Part shown: piece by piece, positions 25,921 through 34,090 of the stretch
How the letters are laid out: each line of letters starts with the position of its first letter
Position numbering within the stretch: position 1 is the stretch's first letter
DNA from: BOG-908 sp963692875
GTDB taxonomy: Bacteria > Pseudomonadota > Alphaproteobacteria > Acetobacterales > Acetobacteraceae
Direction: 5' to 3'
DNA: 64,000 nucleotides
Assembly (NCBI GenBank): GCA_965198755.1
Contig: OZ240673.1
Span: 1,426,001-1,490,000, forward strand
The notes under the pieces: generated by a model
The model's input: only the letters and a program-made list of their open reading frames with translations
Databases searched by the model: none
Told to the model about the DNA's origin: nothing
Translations under genes and position numbers: made by a program

Positions 25921-26592
25921 TTTCCACTCTTCTCAACCGGAGCCGCTCCCCTGATAGAGGGCCGCATAGAGACAGTCTCCCCCTCCGGCCAAGTCGCCGG
26001 CTGGGCGCGCGACGACGACCTGCCCGGGCCCTGCCGTGTGCAGGTCCGCTACCGTCATATGACAGTCGCCGAGACGATCGCCGACACCTTCCGTGCCGAC
26101 CTGCTGCGAACCGGCCACGGCCATGGCCATTACGGGTTCCAGGCCCGGCTGCGCCACCCGCTGCCGCCTGGCCCGTGCGAGGTGCTGCTGCACCTGCCGC
26201 ATGCCGGCGTCAGCGCGCCGATGCGGGTGGAGATGCCGGCGCTGGAACCGCCGCGCCAGGTCAGCGTGGAGGCGCTGCTCGGCCGCCAGCCGGGTTGGAC
26301 CACCGCCGACCTCACCGCCTACCCCGGCTGCGTGGACGCCGAGGCCACATACGCGCGGCTCGGCGCGGAGCGCTTCGTGGACGCGGTGTTCCGCTTCGTG
26401 TTCGCGCGCTGGCCGTCGCATGCCGAGCTGCGGATGAACGTGGACAGCCTGCGCGCCGGCCGGGTGAGCCCGCGCGCCCTCTTGCTGGAATGCCTGTGCT
26501 CGCGGGAAAGGGCTGACATGCACCCTTCCCTCCCCGCGCCCTTCGAGTCCGACTACCCCTTCCTGACCGCGCCGGCGGGCATAGGCCGATGA
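25915..26592 (+). CDS. Glycan-locus protein with DUF4214-like C-terminal region
   Basis: Up to 225 residues. The first half (GQVAGWARDDD..., then FRADLLRTGHGHGHYGFQARL) resembles a small beta domain often attached to glycosyltransferases. The second half (RFVDAVFRFVFARWPSHAELR, with LLLECLCSRER after it) resembles DUF4214. No signal peptide. The start is unclear: the TTG at 25915 lies inside the repeat's terminal GCTTGC, and no ATG precedes the conserved region. The stop overlaps the next start as ATGA. Confidence 0.65.
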   Translation: MLFPLFSTGAAPLIEGRIETVSPSGQVAGWARDDDLPGPCRVQVRYRHMTVAETIADTFRADLLRTGHGHGHYGFQARLRHPLPPGPCEVLLHLPHAGVSAPMRVEMPALEPPRQVSVEALLGRQPGWTTADLTAYPGCVDAEATYARLGAERFVDAVFRFVFARWPSHAELRMNVDSLRAGRVSPRALLLECLCSRERADMHPSLPAPFESDYPFLTAPAGIGR

Positions 26593-26656
26593 GTATGGGG
26601 CCGATGAGTATGGGGCCGATGAGTTCGGGGCCGATGAACACGCTTCCGATGAACCC
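26589..26656 (+). repeat. 15-bp tandem repeat at the start of a coding region
   Basis: Four to five units related to ATGAGTATGGGGCCG, each with in-frame ATGs. Slippage could change the N-terminus by five residues at a time without breaking the frame. Confidence 0.75.
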
Positions 26657-27788
26657 CGCAGAAAGGTTGGTGAGCGAGCTGATGCTCGTCTCCGTGCTGG
26701 TCGCCGGCGAGGGGGCCGAGGCGTTGGCTGCCGCGCTGGCGGACGCGGGTGCCGCGGCGGAAGCCTGGCAGCCGGGCCTGGCAGCGGAAGGGTTCGACCT
26801 GGCGATCCTGCTCGCAGCACCCGGCTCGGCGCACCGGGCCGAGACCCGCCTGCTGCTCGACGCCCTCGCGCGTGCCAGCGACCGGCTGCTGTTCGCACCC
26901 ACGCCATTGGGCCAGGCGGCCTCGCACGACTCGCCCGCGCTGCCGGAGCTGCCCAGCTGGTTCGAGCTGTTCGCCGAGCTCGGCTATCAGCCGGTGGTGG
27001 AGTTCGACGCTGCCTTCGTCTCCGCCGGTGCGTTCCTGGTGGACCGCGCCGCCACCGCGGCGGAGGGCGACCTGGCCGCCTTCACCGACCGCATCCAGCT
27101 GGGCGCGGACGCTGCCTCCGCGCAGCGCGAGGCGGTGGCCGAGGCCGAACGCTCCGTGCGCACCGAGCTGCAGGCCGCCCGCGCCGCGCTGGCCGAACGG
27201 GAGGCGGAGCTGGCCCACACGCGCGAGGCGCTCTCCCGCGTGCAGTCCGAGCTGGCGGAGGCGGCCACCCGGGCCGCAAACCTCGCTGAAGCGGCACAGG
27301 CCGCCGAGACCGCGGCGCGTGACGCGGAGGGCCGCAACACCGGCTGGGACGGTCTGCGCGACTGGGTGCGGCTGGAGGTGGCCGACCCGGCCCGCAACGG
27401 TCTGGCCGCCCTGTTGCGCGACCTGCCGCGGCTCAACGCTCTGCGCGCGCCAGACCTGCCGGGCATCGCAGCGCCTGCGGCCGCCCGGCGCTCCTGGCTG
27501 GGGCGGCGGCGGCCAGCGCCGCGCGCCGCGGTGCTGGACGAGGCAGCCCTGGTGCGCAGCTCGCCGCTGTTCGACGCGGCGTGGTACGTTGCGGCCAACC
27601 CCGATGTGTGCGACGGCGCGGCCCTGGACCCGGCGCTGCACTACCTGCTGGTGGGCGGGCCGCGCGGCGCGGATCCTGGCCCCTGGTTCGACACGGCGGC
27701 CTACCTGGCGGAGTATCCGGGGGCGGCGGGAGGCTGCGCGTTGGTAGACGCTATCCGGCGGGGGGTGGCGGAGCCGCAGCAGGGATAG
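26589..27788 (+). CDS. Glycan-locus protein: methyltransferase-like remnant, coiled coil and GT-associated repeat
   Basis: 399 residues. The N-terminus is a tandem repeat (MSMGPMSMGPMSSGPMN), with in-frame ATGs every 15 bases. Residues 35-155 look like the C-terminal half of a SAM-methyltransferase fold (SWFELFAELGYQPVVEFD) without its SAM-binding motif. About 170-240 is an Ala/Glu-rich coiled coil. The last 80 residues carry FDAAWYVAANPDV and HYLLVGG, a repeat commonly attached to rhamnan or exopolysaccharide glycosyltransferases. The role is probably structural or regulatory in surface-glycan assembly. This is inference. Confidence 0.68.
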   Translation: MSMGPMSMGPMSSGPMNTLPMNPAERLVSELMLVSVLVAGEGAEALAAALADAGAAAEAWQPGLAAEGFDLAILLAAPGSAHRAETRLLLDALARASDRLLFAPTPLGQAASHDSPALPELPSWFELFAELGYQPVVEFDAAFVSAGAFLVDRAATAAEGDLAAFTDRIQLGADAASAQREAVAEAERSVRTELQAARAALAEREAELAHTREALSRVQSELAEAATRAANLAEAAQAAETAARDAEGRNTGWDGLRDWVRLEVADPARNGLAALLRDLPRLNALRAPDLPGIAAPAAARRSWLGRRRPAPRAAVLDEAALVRSSPLFDAAWYVAANPDVCDGAALDPALHYLLVGGPRGADPGPWFDTAAYLAEYPGAAGGCALVDAIRRGVAEPQQG

Positions 27789-27789
27789 A

Positions 27790-27923
27790 AAGCAAGCAGT
27801 TCTTTTTTGAAAAAAAGAACCAAAAAACTTTTGTTCCCTGGGCGCGCCGAGTGGAAAGGTCCGCGACAGCCGTAGTAAAAGCTTTTTGCTTCTTTTTCTC
27901 GAAAAAGAAGGCCTTGCTTGCTT
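27790..27923. repeat. Nested-palindrome repeat, copy 13 (complete)
   Basis: GTTC/GAAC-type left arm, centre TTCCCTGGGCGCGCC...GGTCCGCGACAGCC, right arm CTTCTTTTTCTCGAAAAAGAAG. It starts one base after the stop TAG at 27786-27788. Confidence 0.9.
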
Positions 27924-27942
27924 ACGTCCTGCGGAGCCTGCC

Positions 27943-28359
27943 ATGCCAATAAAAGCCGCCTGCCACTGCGGCGCCGTGCGCTTCGAGGTCACCCTCTCTG
28001 ACGGGCTGAGAACCGCTCGCCGCTGCACCTGCTCGTTCTGCCGAATGCGCGGCGCGGTCGCCGTCTCCGCCGAGCTCGGCAGCATCCGTTTCACCTGCGG
28101 CGAAGACAAGCTGACCCGCTACACCTTCAACTCCGGCACCGCGCAGCATTTCTTCTGCTCGGTCTGCGGCATCTACACGCACCACCAGCGCCGGTCCAAC
28201 CCGCGGCAGTTCGGCGTCAACGCAGCCTGCCTGGACGGCATCAGCCCGTTCGACTTTGACGAGGTCGCCGTGCTGGACGGCGTCGCCCACCCGAGCGACG
28301 CACCTGCCGGCAGGCCAGCCAGAACAGCCGGAGTCCTACGATTTGTTCCGGCCGACTGA
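27943..28359 (+). CDS. GFA-family (glutathione-dependent formaldehyde-activating-like) zinc protein
   Basis: 138 residues with the family's zinc-binding cysteine pattern: CHCG near the N-terminus, CTCSFC about 20 residues on, and CSVCG near residue 72. Family members are small cytosolic proteins; the founding member was named for glutathione/formaldehyde chemistry but most have no proven activity. Start is ATG 27943; the frame upstream is repeat sequence. The next gene follows after 72 bases on the same strand. Confidence 0.9.
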   Translation: MPIKAACHCGAVRFEVTLSDGLRTARRCTCSFCRMRGAVAVSAELGSIRFTCGEDKLTRYTFNSGTAQHFFCSVCGIYTHHQRRSNPRQFGVNAACLDGISPFDFDEVAVLDGVAHPSDAPAGRPARTAGVLRFVPAD

Positions 28360-28431
28360 CCGCCGGTCTTGACTGCGACCTTTGTTCATCCATCTATGTA
28401 AATGTGTTTCACATTCACGCGGGAGTTTAAG

Positions 28432-28794
28432 GTGCCGATCGTCGAAAAACTGGATGAGTATGGCAAGGGCGCCTGGATCGCGCTCATCATCTTCGGCTTC
28501 TGGGCGTTCTGGCCGCTCGGGCTGGTGGCCCTGATGTTCGTGCTGTTCAGCGGCCGGGCGCGCGCCTGGCGCTGCGGCGGGCGCGGCAAGTGGCACAACA
28601 TGGAAGTGCGCGGCCGCGGCTGGCGCACCAGCGGCAACGCGGCGTTCGACGAGTACCGCACGGAGACGATTCGCCGGCTGGAGGACGAGCAGAAGGAGTT
28701 CGTGGAGTACTTGGAGAAGCTGCGCCAGGCCAAGGATAAGGCGGAGTTCGACCAGTTCATGGCCGACCGCCGCGGGCGCACTGAAGTCGCGTAA
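28432..28794 (+). CDS. DUF2852 family membrane protein
   Basis: About 120 residues. One or two membrane spans at the N-terminus (WIALIIFGFWAFWPLGLVALM) are followed by a conserved basic/aromatic segment, then FDEYRTETIRRLEDEQKEF and AKDKAEFDQFMADR, the hallmark end of DUF2852. It is found almost only in alphaproteobacteria; function unknown. I prefer GTG 28432, seven bases after GGGAG, over the ATG at 28402, which lacks a ribosome-binding site. Confidence 0.88.
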   Translation: MPIVEKLDEYGKGAWIALIIFGFWAFWPLGLVALMFVLFSGRARAWRCGGRGKWHNMEVRGRGWRTSGNAAFDEYRTETIRRLEDEQKEFVEYLEKLRQAKDKAEFDQFMADRRGRTEVA

Positions 28795-28820
28795 CGCACA
28801 CGCCGAAGGTTTATTGGAAT

Positions 28821-28848
28821 GGCCGGGGCAACCTGGCCGTTTCTTTTT
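28821..28848 (+). terminator. Canonical intrinsic terminator after the DUF2852 gene, first copy
   Basis: GGCCGGG, loop GCAA, CCTGGCC (7-bp stem with one G-U pair), then GTTTCTTTTT. This is the clearest classical Rho-independent terminator in the window, 26 bases after the stop codon. Confidence 0.85.
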
Positions 28849-28861
28849 GTGGCGCGTGTGA

Positions 28862-28926
28862 GGCAAGGCAAGCAGTTCTTTTTTGAAAAAAAGAACCAAA
28901 AAACTTTTGTTCCCTGGGGCACGCTG
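28862..28926. repeat. Nested-palindrome repeat, half copy 14a
   Basis: Left arm and left centre only, part of the tandem duplication. Confidence 0.88.
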
Positions 28927-28928
28927 AC

Positions 28929-28956
28929 GGCCGGGGCAACCTGGCCGTTTCTTTTT
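28929..28956 (+). terminator. Canonical intrinsic terminator, second (duplicated) copy
   Basis: The same stem, GCAA loop and T-tract as at 28821-28848, repeated 108 bases downstream by the tandem duplication. Confidence 0.8.
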
Positions 28957-28970
28957 GTGGCGCGTGTGAG

Positions 28971-29106
28971 GCAAGGCAAGCAGTTCTTTTTTGAAAAAAA
29001 GAACCAAAAAACTTTTGTTCCCTGGGGCACGCTGCCGGAGAGTCCGCGACAGCAGAGACAAAAGTTTTTTGCTGCTTTTTTTCAAAAAAGCAGGCCTTGC
29101 TTGCTC
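28971..29106. repeat. Nested-palindrome repeat, copy 14b (complete)
   Basis: GTTC-type left arm, centre TTCCCTGGGGCACGCTG...AGTCCGCGACAGCAGAGAC, right arm with CTGC/GCAG stem. It lies between convergent genes. Confidence 0.9.
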
Positions 29107-29143
29107 GCAGCAACCACATTGCGCCGAGGGTCTTGCCGTCCCG

Positions 29144-30256
29144 CTACCGGCCCCGCCGCACAGTATAATCCGCCACGTCCATCAACCGTCGCCTGACCGG
29201 CCCATCGTCGAACACGCTCAAGGCCGTCTTCGCCCGCTCCACGAACATGCGCGCCCGGTCCAGCGTCGTCTCGATCGCGCAGGTCTGCTCCATCAGCGCC
29301 AGCGCGTGGTCCAGGTCGGCGTCGGTCTGTTCGCTGGCCTCGATGGTGCGGCGCCAGAACGCGCGGTCCTCCTCGGTGCCGGCCTTGTAGGCCGCCAGCA
29401 CGGGCCCGGTGATCTTGCCTTCGCGGAAGTCGTCGCCGACGGTCTTGCCCAGCTTGGCCTGGTCGGCGGCGTAGTCCAGCGCGTCGTCCACCAGCTGGAA
29501 GGCGGTGCCGAGGTAGAGGCCGAAATCCGCCAGCGCCTGCTCCTCGGCCGCGCTGCGGCCGGCAACCACCGCGCCGATCTGGCAGGCCGCGGCGAACAGC
29601 GCTGCCGTCTTGCCCTGGATGACGTCGAGGTAACGCTCGTCCTTGGTGGATAGGTCGTTCTGGGTGACCAGCTGCAGCACCTCGCCCTCGGCGATGGTGG
29701 CCGCCGCGTCGGAGAGGATGCGCAGCACCGGCAGGCTGCCGTCCGCCGTCATCAGCTGGAACGAGCGGGAAAACAGGAAGTCGCCCACCAGCACGCTGGC
29801 CTTGTTGCCGAACACCGCGTTGGCGGTGGCGAGACCCCGGCGCAGCGCGCTCTCGTCGACCACGTCGTCGTGCAGGAGCGTGGCGGTGTGGATGAACTCC
29901 ACGCAGGCGGCGAGTGCGACGTGCCGCTCGCCGCCGCCAACCCCCGGGTAGCCGCACAGCCGGGCACAGGCCAGCGTCAGGATCGGCCGCAGCCGCTTGC
30001 CGCCGGCCGCCACCAGGTGGGCGGCGAGCTGCGGGATCAGCTCCACCTGGCTCTGCATGTTGGCCACGATCACGCGGTTGCAGGCGGCGAGGTCCTCGCG
30101 CACCAGGTCAGCCAGCGCGGTCAGCGCGTCCTCGACCGTGTTGCGGGCGGACGCCGAGCGGCCGGCGTCGGCGGGTTGGTCACCCAGGTGCTCTGCACGC
30201 GCAGCCCCAGCGATCGGAATGCTGACAGCTAGGCCCAAAAGGCGTCTCCCGATCAC
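29144..30256 (-). CDS. ispB: Polyprenyl diphosphate synthase (octaprenyl/solanesyl type)
   Basis: Builds the isoprenoid side chain of ubiquinone by successive condensation of isopentenyl diphosphate. The first aspartate-rich motif is in LLHDDVVDES, the second in FQLVDDALDYAAD, and the GGKRLRPILTL substrate-binding block precedes them. The first-motif spacing fits a long-chain synthase. The start is uncertain: conserved sequence begins around NTVEDALTALADLVREDL. GTG 30256 gives about 370 residues, the ATG at 30409 gives 421, and the family norm is about 325-345. Divergent from the DUF2007 gene. Confidence 0.9.
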   Translation of the reverse strand: MIGRRLLGLAVSIPIAGAARAEHLGDQPADAGRSASARNTVEDALTALADLVREDLAACNRVIVANMQSQVELIPQLAAHLVAAGGKRLRPILTLACARLCGYPGVGGGERHVALAACVEFIHTATLLHDDVVDESALRRGLATANAVFGNKASVLVGDFLFSRSFQLMTADGSLPVLRILSDAAATIAEGEVLQLVTQNDLSTKDERYLDVIQGKTAALFAAACQIGAVVAGRSAAEEQALADFGLYLGTAFQLVDDALDYAADQAKLGKTVGDDFREGKITGPVLAAYKAGTEEDRAFWRRTIEASEQTDADLDHALALMEQTCAIETTLDRARMFVERAKTALSVFDDGPVRRRLMDVADYTVRRGR

Positions 30257-30500
30257 GAGCAGGCGGCAACGGACTGGACATCCGTTCAGGCGCCCGGCGC
30301 CTGCCGGCCGCCAGACCGGATGGTGCCTCGCCCGTTCGGCACAGCAGCGGCACGCCGAGGCGGCTCCCGCACCGCAACCAACATATCGGCGGGCTCCGAA
30401 GGGGGTCAAGCGGAGCGGGGTTCACGTGACGCCAAGCTACCCACCGAATCGCCGCCGGGCCTGCTTGCCAGACAGGCCGCTCGCGGGCAGGGTCACGGCA

Positions 30501-30707
30501 ATGGACGTCGTCATCGTCAGCAACGACCTCGTGCGGCTCAGCTTCCTCACCTGCCTGCTGCGCGATGCCGGCATCGAGGCGGCGGTGCTGGACAACCAGG
30601 TCAGCACCATGGACGGCAGCATCGGCGCCATCCCGCGCCGCCTCGTGGTCGCCAGCGAGGACCACAGCCGGGCGATGCGCGTGCTGGCGGACGCCGGCGA
30701 GGCCTGA
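30501..30707 (+). CDS. DUF2007 family small protein
   Basis: 68 residues beginning MDVVIVSNDLVRLSFLTCLL. The pattern of a beta strand, a helix with LRDAGIEAAVLDN, and a second strand (RRLVVASEDHSRA) is the DUF2007 putative signal-transducing fold. It probably binds a small ligand or partner; function unknown. Two bases separate its stop from the methyltransferase GTG, so they form an operon, an arrangement widely conserved in alphaproteobacteria. Confidence 0.88.
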   Translation: MDVVIVSNDLVRLSFLTCLLRDAGIEAAVLDNQVSTMDGSIGAIPRRLVVASEDHSRAMRVLADAGEA

Positions 30708-30709
30708 CC

Positions 30710-31468
30710 GTGCAACCGGTTGGGGGCGCGCCTGCGCACCACCCGGTCTCCGAGGGCACGCTGCTGGGCGGCCGGGTGGCCTACCGGCAAAGGACCGACG
30801 GCTACCGCACGGGCATCGAACCGGTGCTGCTGGCCGCAGCAATCCCCGCCAGGCCTGGAGAGCGCGTGGTGGAAGGCGGCACCGGCGCCGGTGCCGGGCT
30901 GCTGTGCCTGGCCGCCCGGGTAGCGGGGCTGCACGGGCTGGGTCTGGAGCTCGACCCCGCGCTCGCAGGCTTGGCCCAAAGCAACATGGCGGCGAACCGG
31001 CAGGCCGATTTCACTGCTCAGGTGCAGGACGTGACCACCTGGCGCAGTGTTGCGCCGTTCGACCACGCCTTTGCCAACCCGCCCTGGCACGGGCCGGACG
31101 GCACCGCCTCGCCGCTTCCCGGACGCCGGCTCGCCAAGGTCGCCGAGGCCGACCTGCTCGGACGCTGGACGGCCTCGCTTGCCGCGGGGCTGCGCCGGCG
31201 CGGGACGCTCAGCCTGATCGTCCCGGCTGCGTGCCTGGCGCGAGCGGTTTGCGCGCTGGTCCAGGCGGACTGCCCGGAGGTCTCGGTGCTACCGCTCTGG
31301 CCGCGCGCCGGCGCGCCGGCAAGGCTGGTGATCGTTCAGGGCGTGCGGCTGGGCGGCGGCGCGGGCATGCTGCTTCCCGGCCTGGTGCTGCATGCGGATG
31401 GCGGTTACAGCGCGGAGACTGAAGCGGTGCTGCGTGACGGTGCGGCACTTGGGTTTGCGGCGGGTTAG
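30710..31468 (+). CDS. tRNA1(Val) adenine-N6-methyltransferase-like protein (TrmN6 family)
   Basis: 252 residues from GTG 30710. Rossmann methyltransferase with the SAM-binding motif VVEGGTGAGAGLLCLAARV near residue 55 (the usual DLGTGAG, here EGGTGAG) and the N6-adenine catalytic motif NPPW. The opening GGRVAYRQRTDGYRTGIEP is typical of YfiC/TrmN6. It is likely to methylate a tRNA adenine. Coupled to the DUF2007 gene upstream. A repeat follows six bases after its stop. Confidence 0.88.
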   Translation: MQPVGGAPAHHPVSEGTLLGGRVAYRQRTDGYRTGIEPVLLAAAIPARPGERVVEGGTGAGAGLLCLAARVAGLHGLGLELDPALAGLAQSNMAANRQADFTAQVQDVTTWRSVAPFDHAFANPPWHGPDGTASPLPGRRLAKVAEADLLGRWTASLAAGLRRRGTLSLIVPAACLARAVCALVQADCPEVSVLPLWPRAGAPARLVIVQGVRLGGGAGMLLPGLVLHADGGYSAETEAVLRDGAALGFAAG

Positions 31469-31473
31469 AATAA

Positions 31474-31618
31474 GGCAAGCGGTTCTTTTTTGAAAAAAAG
31501 AACCAAAAAACTTTTGTCTCCGTTTGATTTGCCGTGATGAGGCGTGGTGTTTCAGCCGTCCACGACAGCCGAGACAAAAGCTTTTTGCTTCTTTTTCTCG
31601 AAAAAGAAGACGCTTTCT
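31474..31618. repeat. Nested-palindrome repeat, copy 15 (complete)
   Basis: GGTTC-type left arm, centre GTTTCAGCCGTCCACGACAGCCG, right arm CTTCTTTTTCTCGAAAAAGAAG. The centre resembles those at 43.9 and 48.5 kb (GTTTCAGCCGTCCGCGACAGCCG). Confidence 0.9.
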
Positions 31619-31872
31619 TCCGCCTCATCTGCTCGACAAATCGGGAGTTGCCCTGGCCACGACAGGCCGGCTCTCCCCCACTCAATGACGAAAGCGCCGT
31701 TCGCTGCGGCAGTCCAATCGCCAGTCAGGCGAGCTGACCCTATGAAGTCATCCGGGTTGAAGCTGCCAATCTAACCGCAACTGGCCATGTGTGGGTTCGC
31801 CCGAGCGCAGGTGTCGACACAGCGGCCATGCGGCCCGGCAATTGTCAGGCAGACCGGCCGCGGACCAGTGTT

Positions 31873-32148
31873 TTAGCTGGCCGGGTCACGATGCCGGAGG
31901 TGCCAGAGCCGCTCATGCGCTGCGACAAGGCTTTCGAGCGACTTGCGCCGGTTCTGCTCGGCAGGCACGCCGCGGCGCGTCAGCATGGCTTCGAGGCTTT
32001 TCAACAACTGTTCGGCGACAACCAGGTCCTGGGCATCGCAGGCATGGTGGAACGCGACAAGTATCTTGTCCGACAACCTGCGGCCCTGCCGCGGAGCGGC
32101 AGCACCCTGGTCGGCCATCTGGGCCTCGCCTTCGGCTAGATCGCTCAT
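31873..32148 (-). CDS. Small conserved helical protein
   Basis: 91 residues from ATG 32148. The second half (KILVAFHHACDAQDLVVAEQLL, then SLESLVAAHERLWHLRH) is a helical pattern I recognise from short uncharacterised alphaproteobacterial proteins. The N-terminal third is low-complexity. No signal peptide or membrane segment. It is the only supportable gene between the methyltransferase and the permease. Function unknown. Confidence 0.65.
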   Translation of the reverse strand: MSDLAEGEAQMADQGAAAPRQGRRLSDKILVAFHHACDAQDLVVAEQLLKSLEAMLTRRGVPAEQNRRKSLESLVAAHERLWHLRHRDPAS

Positions 32149-32534
32149 TGGCGCCCGACTATTCCCTTGAAACCAACCATCTACTTCGCCGACATACTGG
32201 GAGTTTGGGCACTGTTCGAACGGATACAAGTCAACCCGTCCGCCGCAGCGTCCGGCCATTGCCGCAGCCGGGTACGCGGGCCGCTGGCATGCTGTCTAGT
32301 CATGGGGCAGCGGGGACAGGGTTGCGCCTCGGTATCATCTGCAATTTTCCGGTTGAGACTTCACCGCTGGCCCCTCAACCAACTGATCTCATTATGCAGA
32401 CTCGTTTCGCATTTCGTCCAGGAGAGTTTTGGCCGCTGGGCTTGCCGGGTACGGGTCCGGCAGGGGCGCGGCTTGCTTGACAAACCAGGCGGGCTCACCG
32501 GGGATGACGCCGTAGAGGGGACCCACCGGCACCG
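32149..32534. other. Non-coding gap between divergent genes
   Basis: About 385 bases with no convincing gene, repeat element or structured RNA. It must contain the promoter of the permease. An AT-richer stretch near 32330-32410 is the most likely promoter zone, but no boxes are clear. Confidence 0.4.
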
Positions 32535-33908
32535 ATGCAGCACGTCGCACCGTCTTTCAGCCGCAACATGAAGATGTTCGGCTGCCTGCTGATCACGCTC
32601 TCCTCCGTCACCCCGGCTTCCTCCATCTTCATCGTGGTCCCCGGCGTGGTCGAGCAGGCGGGCAGCGGCGCGCTGATCAGCTTCGCCGCGGCCGCCTTTG
32701 TCAGCCTGCTCACCGCCTACGTATACGCCGAGCTGTCGTCGGCCTTCCCGCTGACCGGCGGGGAATACGCCATCGTCGGCCGCACGCTGGGCCCGCTGCC
32801 GGGCTTCATCATCCTCGGCGTCAACCTCGTCGTGCTGCTGCTCAACATCTCCGTCGTCGCACTGGGCTTGGGCAGCTACGTCAACGCAGTGTTCCCCGGC
32901 ACCCCTGCGGTGGGGGACGCCTTGGCCTGCGTCGGCTTCACCACGCTGTGCGCCATCCTTAACGTGCGCACCAACGCGCTGATCACCGGCGCCTTTCTCG
33001 GCCTGGAGCTGCTCGCTCTGGTGATGGTCAGCGTGCTCGGCGTGGCCTACCCGGCGCGCAGCTGGGTCAGCCTGGTGGCCCACCCGGTGTTCCTGGCCGG
33101 CCCCGGCCACCTGGCACCGGCGGGGCTCGGCGTGATCGGACTGGCCACCTCGGTCGCCATCTTCGCGTTCTACGGCTACGGCAACGCCGTCTATTTGGGC
33201 GAGGAGACACACGACGCGCCGCGCCACGTGGCCCGCGCGGTTCTTTGGGCCCTAGTGATCAGCGTAGTCAGCCAGGCCCTGCCACTGGCCGCAGCCCTGC
33301 ACGGCGCCCCGGACCTGGCCGCCATGTTCGCGTCCGACACCATGTTCAGCGACTTCGTGCGCGACCGCGGCGGCCCCGGCCTGGGAGCGGCGGTCAACGT
33401 GGCCGTCGCACTGGCCATCATCAACGCGGACATCGCCGTAGTGGTGCTGGTCTCGCGCATGCTGTTCAGCAGCGGGCGCGACGAGGTGTGGGCGCCGCCG
33501 GTCAACCGCGCGCTGACGCTGGTGCACCGCCGCTACGGCTCCCCTTGGGCGGCAACCCTGGTGACCGGCGCGCTGGCCGCGGTGCTGTGCTTCGTGGACC
33601 TCAACCTGCTGCTGGTGATGACCGGGACGGCCATCGTGGTGGTCTACGGCGCGCTGTGCGTGGCGGTGATCGCCGGACGGCGGACCGGCAGCACGGCGCA
33701 CGCTCTCTACCGGATGCCGTTGTTTCCTTGGCCGCCGGTGCTGGCGCTGCTGGTGCTGGCCTACGTGGTCTATACTAACCTGCTGGACCCAAAGACAGGG
33801 CAGTTGAGCCTGCTGGCGACGCTGGGAATCATCGTAGTGTCGGGGCTGTACTACCGGCTGGTGTTGCGCAGACGGGGGGATTGGGTGTTGCGAGAGCCGA
33901 CGGGGTAA
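32535..33908 (+). CDS. APC-superfamily amino acid permease
   Basis: 457 residues with about 12 membrane helices. The first helix has the SSVTPASSIFIVVPG pattern typical of amino acid/polyamine permeases, and GEETHDAPRHVARAVL matches the family's cytoplasmic EET-x-PRRN-like loop after helix 6. It imports or exchanges an amino acid or related amine at the inner membrane; substrate unknown. The stop TAA continues into a repeat as TAAGCAAGC. Confidence 0.9.
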   Translation: MQHVAPSFSRNMKMFGCLLITLSSVTPASSIFIVVPGVVEQAGSGALISFAAAAFVSLLTAYVYAELSSAFPLTGGEYAIVGRTLGPLPGFIILGVNLVVLLLNISVVALGLGSYVNAVFPGTPAVGDALACVGFTTLCAILNVRTNALITGAFLGLELLALVMVSVLGVAYPARSWVSLVAHPVFLAGPGHLAPAGLGVIGLATSVAIFAFYGYGNAVYLGEETHDAPRHVARAVLWALVISVVSQALPLAAALHGAPDLAAMFASDTMFSDFVRDRGGPGLGAAVNVAVALAIINADIAVVVLVSRMLFSSGRDEVWAPPVNRALTLVHRRYGSPWAATLVTGALAAVLCFVDLNLLLVMTGTAIVVVYGALCVAVIAGRRTGSTAHALYRMPLFPWPPVLALLVLAYVVYTNLLDPKTGQLSLLATLGIIVVSGLYYRLVLRRRGDWVLREPTG

Positions 33909-34036
33909 GCAAGCGGTTCTTTTTTGAAAAAAAGAACCAAAAAACTTTGTTCTCTGGCTGCATGCTGGAGGAGACTCCGCGACAGCCAAACCAAAAGTTT
34001 TTTGCTGCTTTTTTTCAAAAAAGCAGTGCTTGCTTT
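33909..34036. repeat. Nested-palindrome repeat, copy 16 (complete)
   Basis: GGTTC-type left arm, centre CTCTGGCTGCATGCTGGAGG...CTCCGCGACAGCC, CTGC/GCAG right arm. Confidence 0.9.
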
Positions 34037-34090
34037 GAATTGTATGCACCTGATTTTTACTTCTTTCCTGCAAGGTCCTACGCTTCGCCG

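Larger units (their letters stand above)
28821..29036. repeat. 108-bp tandem duplication of terminator plus left half of repeat element
   Basis: Two nearly identical units begin at 28821 and 28929. Each contains the terminator, GTGGCGCGTGTGAGGCAAGG, the GTTC/GAAC hairpin arm and TTCCCTGGGGCACGCTG. Confidence 0.92.

Noticed and set aside
28336..29119. Open frames through the repeats encoding peptides such as FFFEKKNQKTF and KSFLLLFFKK, seen at almost every element.
   Set aside because: They recur in several frames on both strands, lack ribosome-binding sites and simply translate the palindrome. They also extend real genes falsely at their 5' ends, for example ptsH, hprK, trpE and the GFA gene, so I trimmed those starts.
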